NCBI RefSeq assembly: GCF_000344685.1
Contig: NW_006920430.1
Location: 34,869 to 98,868, forward strand
Reading direction: 5' to 3'
Length of the DNA stretch: 64,000 bases
Origin: Gloeophyllum trabeum ATCC 11539
Lineage: Eukaryota > Basidiomycota > Agaricomycetes > Gloeophyllales > Gloeophyllaceae
A model generated the notes under the pieces. The model was given only the letters and a program-made list of their open reading frames with translations. It was not told the origin of the DNA and ran no database searches. Shown here in pieces: positions 57,350 through 64,000 of this stretch (position 1 is the stretch's first letter; every line of letters starts with the position of its first letter). Made by a program: the position numbers and the translations under genes.

Positions 57350-60300
57350 ATCTTGACCCGTAGTTAGTCCGCTATCAACCGCATCTTGATGGAACTGCCC
57401 ACGAGTGACCGCGAAAGGTCCCAAGGCAGTCTTCGTGAGCGCGCATGGTCCATGAGCCTGGGAGCGCGGCCGATGGTCACCACACCGCTTGAGTAAAATA
57501 GAAAGCCGGGTTAGACATGAGTGAGAGCAAGATGATGGAATAGCACTCACCACCCATCCTGAAACCACTCCCATCCGGTGACTTTGAGACGGACCACCTT
57601 CCTTCTTGATTTGATGGATAGCCTACGAGAGGACGCTGGAGAAAGCCATACGGAGATCACCAGGACAGGACAGCGATGGGGAGCACTGACATCCAGCATC
57701 GCGTCCTCCGAGAGAGCGATCGCGAGAAGACCAGCACATAATCGGCAGTCTGCATGAGAGCCCAACGGCATACTCGATGCTGACACAGGTTACGGCTAGG
57801 TGAGCGAGACTCCGGCGATGGCGATGGCATTGGTGATGTGAACAAGTGTGTGCGACATGCTAACATTTACAGAGACTGCGCGGATGGGGAGCCAGGTCAA
57901 CATGCGGGTAGAGGATAACGTGCTCGGAGGCCGGTCGCGGGATGAAATTCTATACCCACACAGTCGAACAGGGGGTCGATGTCAGATGCAGCGGGTGTGA
58001 AGACCGCATTGACGACTGAGATGTTGGTGATGTGGGCAAGTGACGTAGAGGTCGCCAACAGAGACATCGTGAAGGGGGGGCCAAGGGGACGGGCAGATAG
58101 AGGACAGCGCACTCAGATGCTGGTCACGGGATGAAATTCTATACCTACAAAGCCGAAGAGGGCGTCGATGTCCAGTGCAGCGGGTGAGGTGACCGCAGTG
58201 ATGACAGACATTAGTGACATGGGCGAGAAACGTAGGGGTTGCCAATAGAGACTTCGCGAAGGGGGAGCCATGGGGACGGGCAGGCAGTGGATAGCCGGTC
58301 ACGGGATGAACGTCTATACCTACGACGTCGAACAGGGGATCAACGGCGGGTGCGGTGGGTGTAGAGAAGCTGTAGAGCGTCGAGAGGCAGTATGGCGGTG
58401 GGAAGACTCCATCATGTCGGGGACATGCGAAGCCATTGGCAGTGACGTGCGCGATGCAGGCAGCACGGTGCTGCTCGCCGGATGCAGTTCTTTATGTACA
58501 TAGTCAAATACAATCAGCAGTGAGAAGGGGAAGGTGGCAACCAGGGGAGACGCCGCTGGCTGGACGGCGTCCCTACTCGAGTGGCAACACCACTGCGGGA
58601 CGTCCTCGCAGTCAAGCGGCTCGCTAGAAGCATTTCTATACACACATCGTCGGAGTGGAGGTATACAGAGGTGGGGGGAGCTTCAGCTAACTGGCAGCGC
58701 ACGTATGACCAGGCGAGAGGCCGCCCGGCGGACGGCGATACATCCCTACATTGTTGAGCAAGGCACGCCAGAGACGGAGATGTCGACGATGGCATGATGA
58801 GCCTTCTTCCACATCGGGCTGCTCACGCGAAGGGTTCCTGTATCCACATCGTCAAGCGGGTTGCGACCGAGGCGGGCCAAGAGCGAGACAACATGGAGAT
58901 GCATCGGGACACCGAGCTAGGGCTGCGCAAGCTGCTTGGGGAAGGAAATCTGTCTATACACCGCGTGGCAGGAGGGAGTCGGTCCACAAGGCTCTAGGTG
59001 GTCCGGATGAATCTGCCTGCTGTGGGTGGAAAAGGCCCACTCATCGCCGACGCCTCGCACGCGCTTGTCGGTATCCACGTCAGTGAAGGCGAAATCTGGT
59101 ATCGGCCCACATCCATACGGCAGGGGTGGGAGAGTATCGTGGTGAGCGTGGTGGGCATCACGAGTGGTGTGTAGTGCTGACTGACGGATACAAGTCAGTA
59201 CGAGGCCTGCTCACGAGGCTTCCAGAACATACCTAGCAAGTCGGATGTCTGTGATCACGGCTAAGTCTTGGAAGTAACCTCCCGTGCACTATCCACGGTG
59301 TCTTATCCTCCAGATTCCGAAGCGTCTGCCCGATGCCTTTCTGTCCGCAGGCTAGCGTCAGCCTCACGAAAGCGTCTGTGTGCTCGTGCTGGTGACATGT
59401 GGACGGGGACTGGGAGTGAGGCGCACAGAACGCAGATGTGGGGGAATAGGACGGCACAAGACTACGCTGAGATGAGCTGATGTCCCGTGTCCGCGAGGAG
59501 GCAACGACATACCATATCATCCGGCAGTGTGGCGTCGCCGTAGTCATCCTCCTCTGCGCGCTCCATTGGCAGGCTTGCCCTCTCCCCCATCCAATCAGGT
59601 GAAACGGTGTTGACCCGATCGAGAGTAGGGAGGGCATGCACAAGATAGGGGAGGACCTGGGACAGTCGACAGTCGAAGTCGTTATCGGAGCCTTCCCACA
59701 TGCGCTGGGCTAGCGCTGCGTGACTATGGGAGTGCTGATGAGGTAGACGGGAAGTGCGTAGTAGATCCACTAAACATGATGCGTCAGTTCGAGTATATCG
59801 GTGCAAATGGCACAACAACATACGCATTGCAATCAAAGCTCCATCCCAGTCTCCTGCTCATACTCCTTCTGCTCATCCATACCTCCCGACCTTCGCCTTA
59901 AATTCATAGTTGCAGCTCGCGGTGTACCAGGCAGACGGTGAGAGACACGTGCAAGTCGCCATAGACTCTGAGGGGAGAGACGGTAGCTGGGCGCAGGGCA
60001 CCAAGGACGGACATGGAAGCGGAGGATCATAGAGAATGATCATATAACTGGGACAGAGAGTCTGACTGCACCACAGTTAGCAACCGAGTACTCGTTGACA
60101 AAGGGCACGACGCGGACGCACCTTGACTTGCGTTGGCGTGTGGCAGTGTCAACTGCCTAGATTGGACAATGTGGCGGATCTGTCTACGCGGTCAGCATTC
60201 TACCTTACTCATCGCAGCAGCGCAAAGAAATACCTCAGAGCTATAGATTCAGACCGTATAACTATGCTGCAGCTGAGGGACGAGCAACGATGGACAGATG

Positions 60301-60420
60301 GGTGTCTGAACGAGCAAGCGAGGGCAGCAGCAGACAGGCAATGGTGGCAGAGCGGAATGTATGGTCAACCAGTCGAGCATAATGAGGGCATAGTGACGGG
60401 CTAGGGAGGTCGACTAAAGT
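57350..60420 (-). other. Possible minus-strand multi-exon gene or remnant, unit III
   Basis: The unit III equivalent. It shows the segment LACGQKGIGQTLRNLEDKT and a Cys-rich segment (near 59880-59990) more diverged from units I and II, including a change that alters the segment's end. It is unassigned. Confidence 0.3.
57920..58345 (-). repeat. 190-bp exon-like tandem repeat, unit III (three copies)
   Basis: Anchors are at 57951, 58140 and 58315. The last interval is shortened to 175 nt by a small deletion near 58290. Otherwise it is as in unit II. Confidence 0.6.
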
Positions 60421-60952
60421 GAGAACCAGCCTTTATACTTGACAAACCCTCACTTGATCTCCGTGTTGACAGCCACCTTCCAAGCGACTGAAGCCAGAAT
60501 CCCGCGCGAGGACAGGAAGGCTTGTCAACAATGTTGGTCCGATTGGCCCGGATCGCGGAGATTATGTGTGGTTCAATTCGATCCAGGCATAATCTCCGTA
60601 CCCCGAGATGCTCGGACCCTCCGCGAAGCTGTCAGAGTGAAACATCCTGGCACAGCCCTTTCAATCCTGTGTGGTGTAAGAAGGCTCACTTCAGAGCTTG
60701 GAATTGCGTGCAAAGTCTCAAATCTCAGTAGTGTGATTCACTATACTTTCAGAATACCAAGTAGACACAGTCGCAACCAGGCTCTCATGGGATTTGAAGT
60801 CTCACCCGAGTACTTAGAGCATAAGCTTCCCAGCTTTCGAAGTCCTGTCAAGCTTGGCAGCTCCTTGACAGGATGCAGGGTGTCACTCTGTCTTCGAGAT
60901 GCGAAGACTTGGAAGTGTACACTCTGAAACACTCTCTCAGCTCAATATAGAA

Positions 60953-63942
60953 ATTGACTTACCAGGAATTATCTGGCATGCTATGGAAGCGGCCACTTTG
61001 AACGCATACCAGACAGTTCCCTGGAAAGCTGATGGCTACGGCACGGACTCAGCTCACACCGTGGTCAGTCGAAGTGAGACCTTGTTCAAGCTCGCGCAGG
61101 GTACATAGCTGCTGTACAGCTCCGGTCATCAGGAACACAATGAGTCAATTGAACAGTCGCAATGGGATTGTTGATCGCAAACTTTGCTGACTTCGGACTA
61201 TTCTCGGGACTGTAGTGAACTTGAATACTGCGTTGTGACGCAAACTGGACCAACATAATGCCACAATGGACTGGCGATGGTCTATTATTCAAATGTGGTG
61301 AGCTCGCGGTTGGACAACAAGTGCTAGGACCGGACCCGTGCAAGTGATACCTTCCCAGTGAATGTTAAACCACGGTGGGTTGAGCACCCTTCAGCACGAT
61401 TGTCCGGGACAGTGCCAGACAGCTAGCTTACCGTCTTGACCGCTCGGAGCTCCGATCCCGGCGCTGGAACTTGCACCGAGATGATGGAGGTGCATACTTA
61501 CGGTTGTCAAGATCTGGTAGGATCCATTGATCACACACGTTCAGTGCCGTTACTACCGAGCCATAGCGTGCGTGCAGTCAGCCCTAGAATCGACAAGTCG
61601 TTGCTATGCCAGTGGTCCATCATTGAGACTTACCGAGTCGTCTGCATGTCAACAAAGACAAGTTGATCAGTTCGCGCTGCAGCTCTATGGCTTGCACGCG
61701 ACGTACCTTGTCCTATCTCTAATCGCATGACTGATCGAGATTCAGATGCGAGGAGAAACGCAGTGTCATCGGGCATACGTGTGAGTGCTGCGTGTTTTCA
61801 GGCTTGGGCATGGCCGTAGAACAGATCTACAGCGCAATCTTATTACATTTCAGTCAGTATCTCGCTCACAATGGCCTGACGGCATGAGTTCGAGCAATAC
61901 TTATGAGGACTTGCACCAGCGGCAATACAACATACCATATACCACCAGACATAGAGTAAATAGGAGCATATATAATGTCCTGAGCGGCGAGAGATGGGCT
62001 GCGATGACGGGTCCGTAATACAGCGCAATCGCAAGGACGAGCAATTAGATAAGGACTTACAGATAGCAATCACATCGTATGCGCTACACGGAGCTTCATC
62101 TGGTCCAACGTCCAACGTTTAGAAACAAAGTCCTGAACACTAAAAGATGCACTGCGATGATGGGTCCGTACTACTGCACAACATGAAAGGAAAGAGGAGA
62201 CGGATGAGCTCTCACAAATAACAAATGCATTGTGTGCACTATAAGGTAGCTTCTTCGAGCTATCGTCTAGACGTGCCGTCCTGAACGGCGACGGATGGAC
62301 TGCGATAGCGGGATCATATCAGCGGGGATAAGTAGAAGTGAATACAAACACTTACTGACTATACACACCTTGTATGTCCGTTAGCTTGAACGATCCCAAG
62401 GTCTCTGTGCGAACGGGTACAGATTATAATGGGCTGCGATGACGAGTCTTGACCCGTCCACAGCTTGGGCATTATTCAATACCCCGGAAGCGACGGATTG
62501 ATTGCCATTAGCTACACCATACTAACCTCTTGTATCAGGCTGTAATAATTCAGTTGTGGTAACATGTTCAGGGACGTCCTGAACGGCGACGGACGAGCTG
62601 CATTGTCGCGGAATGCTTACTGGTTAATCACTACCCACTGCCCGTCCTTGCCATATACACTCGGATCAATACTCTACGCCGATTTGTAGACAGTGTCCGA
62701 AATCATATCCAGTGATCATCCAGGCGTGCATCTGCTGGAGAATGCACTCTCGATGGACGCGGACAAGGCTCGATTGCAACTCCGACGCACGACGCGTCTC
62801 GAGCCCGACGCGTCTTGTGCTCCCTCCAACTCTGGGTGATATGCCCGCTTCCGTACATCCCGACCGACTTTCAGCTTATAGTCAATGATCATGGTCTGAA
62901 CGAGGCTGAATTTCTCTTTTTACGTGTCGTAACGGCTACGCGGGACTGGTTCGTGTTGCGCGAGAAGCCTTTGAACAGCAAGTAACATATCTATGTTATT
63001 GCTGCTGCTGCATACGATGGCAATGCTGGACACCGACATTCATCCAGAGCCTATTCAGTAGGTAGACGCGCTGGAATGCCTCTGACATTCAGAGATCTAC
63101 AGAACCCATCAACCTCAGCTGTCCGATCCTGCATTGATGGGACCTGCCCCTGACTTTGACTGCACGTCGGTAGCCACGCAGCTCGTCGAGGACTGCGCTA
63201 TGGACGATTCTGAAGGCAGCGCGATGTGGAGGGATGTCGAGGCAAGCGGGGAAGACAACGCGGCTGACGTGGTGCGTGTTCCTGTTCGTACGCTTCGCCT
63301 ATGGACCTGCCGATTATGTTCCTATGCCACGGAGTGGAGTTACCGTGCGGGCACGAATGCGCGGCCTCTGCTCTCTGTTGACGGAGATAGCGTTGTTTTG
63401 CGCCATCTCCACTGACAGCGGGGATGGGGCTGTAAATTCAGTTCTCGGACGGCCCTCGATGCTTGCGCGCGCATTACACATTCCCCGAAGCTTCGCTCCA
63501 TTCCATGGGCGCAGGAGTGAGTATCCGTACTGTCTGCACTGAATTCCCTGAGGCTCGGCCTACCGTCTCGTATGCTGTGAGTGTCTATTTCGTCACCAAT
63601 CATAGTCAGCCTACGGCGTCGGTGCATCGGCTGGTCAACACGAAGCAGGACTCGGCAGAGGGGAGCTCTTACCCTTGCCGAGAACTGTCGCGCCTTGCGC
63701 GGTTTCCGCGGACGAATGAGAAGCGGAAGCAGCCGATCGTTGACTCGCTCCGTCGAGGAGTAATGGCGTCGGCTTCCCCTTCGCATTCGCCGCAGTCAAG
63801 AGGGAGCTCGTCTTCCTACCTGGCGGTAGTGTCACACGGCTGCTAGTTCGCGAAGCAGGTACGTGCCGTGAACCCGCGTTGTTGATTGAAACGCAGAAGC
63901 TAGTCAACGGCGAGTGCTCCATTCCTGCTGGTCTGACATGAC
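60953..63942 (+). pseudogene. Uncharacterised multi-exon gene, unit III copy, interrupted
   Basis: Same order of segments. The first Met codon is ATA here; the segment reads IEIDLPGIIWHAMEAAT and continues to RSETLFKLAQ before a possible donor. TAA at 61256-61258 replaces the Gly codon of unit I. About 24 nt are lost near 61190. The last exon has the same 16-nt deficit as unit I, so the Cys-rich end is out of frame. Confidence 0.35.
61955..62605 (+). repeat. About 145-bp exon-like array, unit III
   Basis: The same cores, with a local 10-nt duplication (GTCCAACGTCCAACG near 62102) and an insertion TATAA near 62425 beside the fourth core. Confidence 0.5.
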
Positions 63943-64000
63943 AGCAGGAGTCGCACCGATCGATTGTTCTCGTAAGGGTTCATGTTGATTTGTTGATTCA

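Larger units (their letters stand above)
54205..64000 (+). repeat. Tandem unit III (incomplete, at least 9.8 kb)
   Basis: It repeats the order of unit II without a break to the window end, stopping at a point equivalent to about 51517 in unit II. More of the array probably lies beyond. Confidence 0.9.

Noticed and set aside
60571..60600. tRNA-like T-arm look (GGTTCAATTCGATCC)
   Set aside because: There is no acceptor, D or anticodon stem in the right places; it is the loop of the inverted repeat seen in all units.

Overview
The window looks like nuclear DNA of a mushroom-forming basidiomycete (Agaricomycete). Genes are cut by many 48-60 nt introns with GTRNGT donors, CTRAY branch sites and YAG acceptors. 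The protein families seen (a DUF6533 membrane protein, MYND-finger proteins, a DUF1275 protein, a long Ser/Thr-rich membrane protein) are common in that group. No bacterial-type operons, ribosome binding sites or CRISPR arrays were seen.

Layout. Positions 1-5632 hold ordinary genes: the 3'-truncated end of an APC amino-acid permease (minus strand), a divergently transcribed DUF1989 (urea carboxylase-associated) gene, and a four-exon DUF1275 membrane protein. Positions 5633-11400 hold no gene I can recognise. Positions 11417-15965 encode a mucin-like single-pass membrane protein with a cytoplasmic tail, reconstructed over four exons. Positions 16430-23150 are rich in a transposon family whose end is the hairpin CCCCTCCTTTGGGAGGGG. 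Its copies lie in both orientations around a MYND-finger gene copy, and a second diverged MYND copy follows at 23819-26096. Both MYND copies carry in-frame stops.

From 28688 to the end the window is a head-to-tail tandem array of one 12.7-12.9 kb unit: unit I 28688-41550, unit II 41551-54204, unit III 54205 to the window end (incomplete). Each unit starts with a 15-exon DUF6533 seven-helix-type gene, intact in I and III and broken by a 54-nt deletion in II. Next come a minus-strand region with a 190-bp exon-like repeat, a plus-strand multi-exon gene or gene remnant of unknown function with an internal array of about 145 bp, a promoter-like region and a GC-rich tail. An N gap in unit I is flanked by two copies of the same 498-499 bp, which suggests an assembly fault.

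The most unusual observation is in the DUF6533 gene. The only splice model that keeps frame and restores the family sequence needs two consecutive exons of only 2 nt each, every one flanked by complete splice signals and conserved in all three copies. Nothing here shows that the genes work as one pathway. The one functional link suggested by layout is the divergent permease/DUF1989 pair, perhaps for uptake and use of a nitrogen compound.
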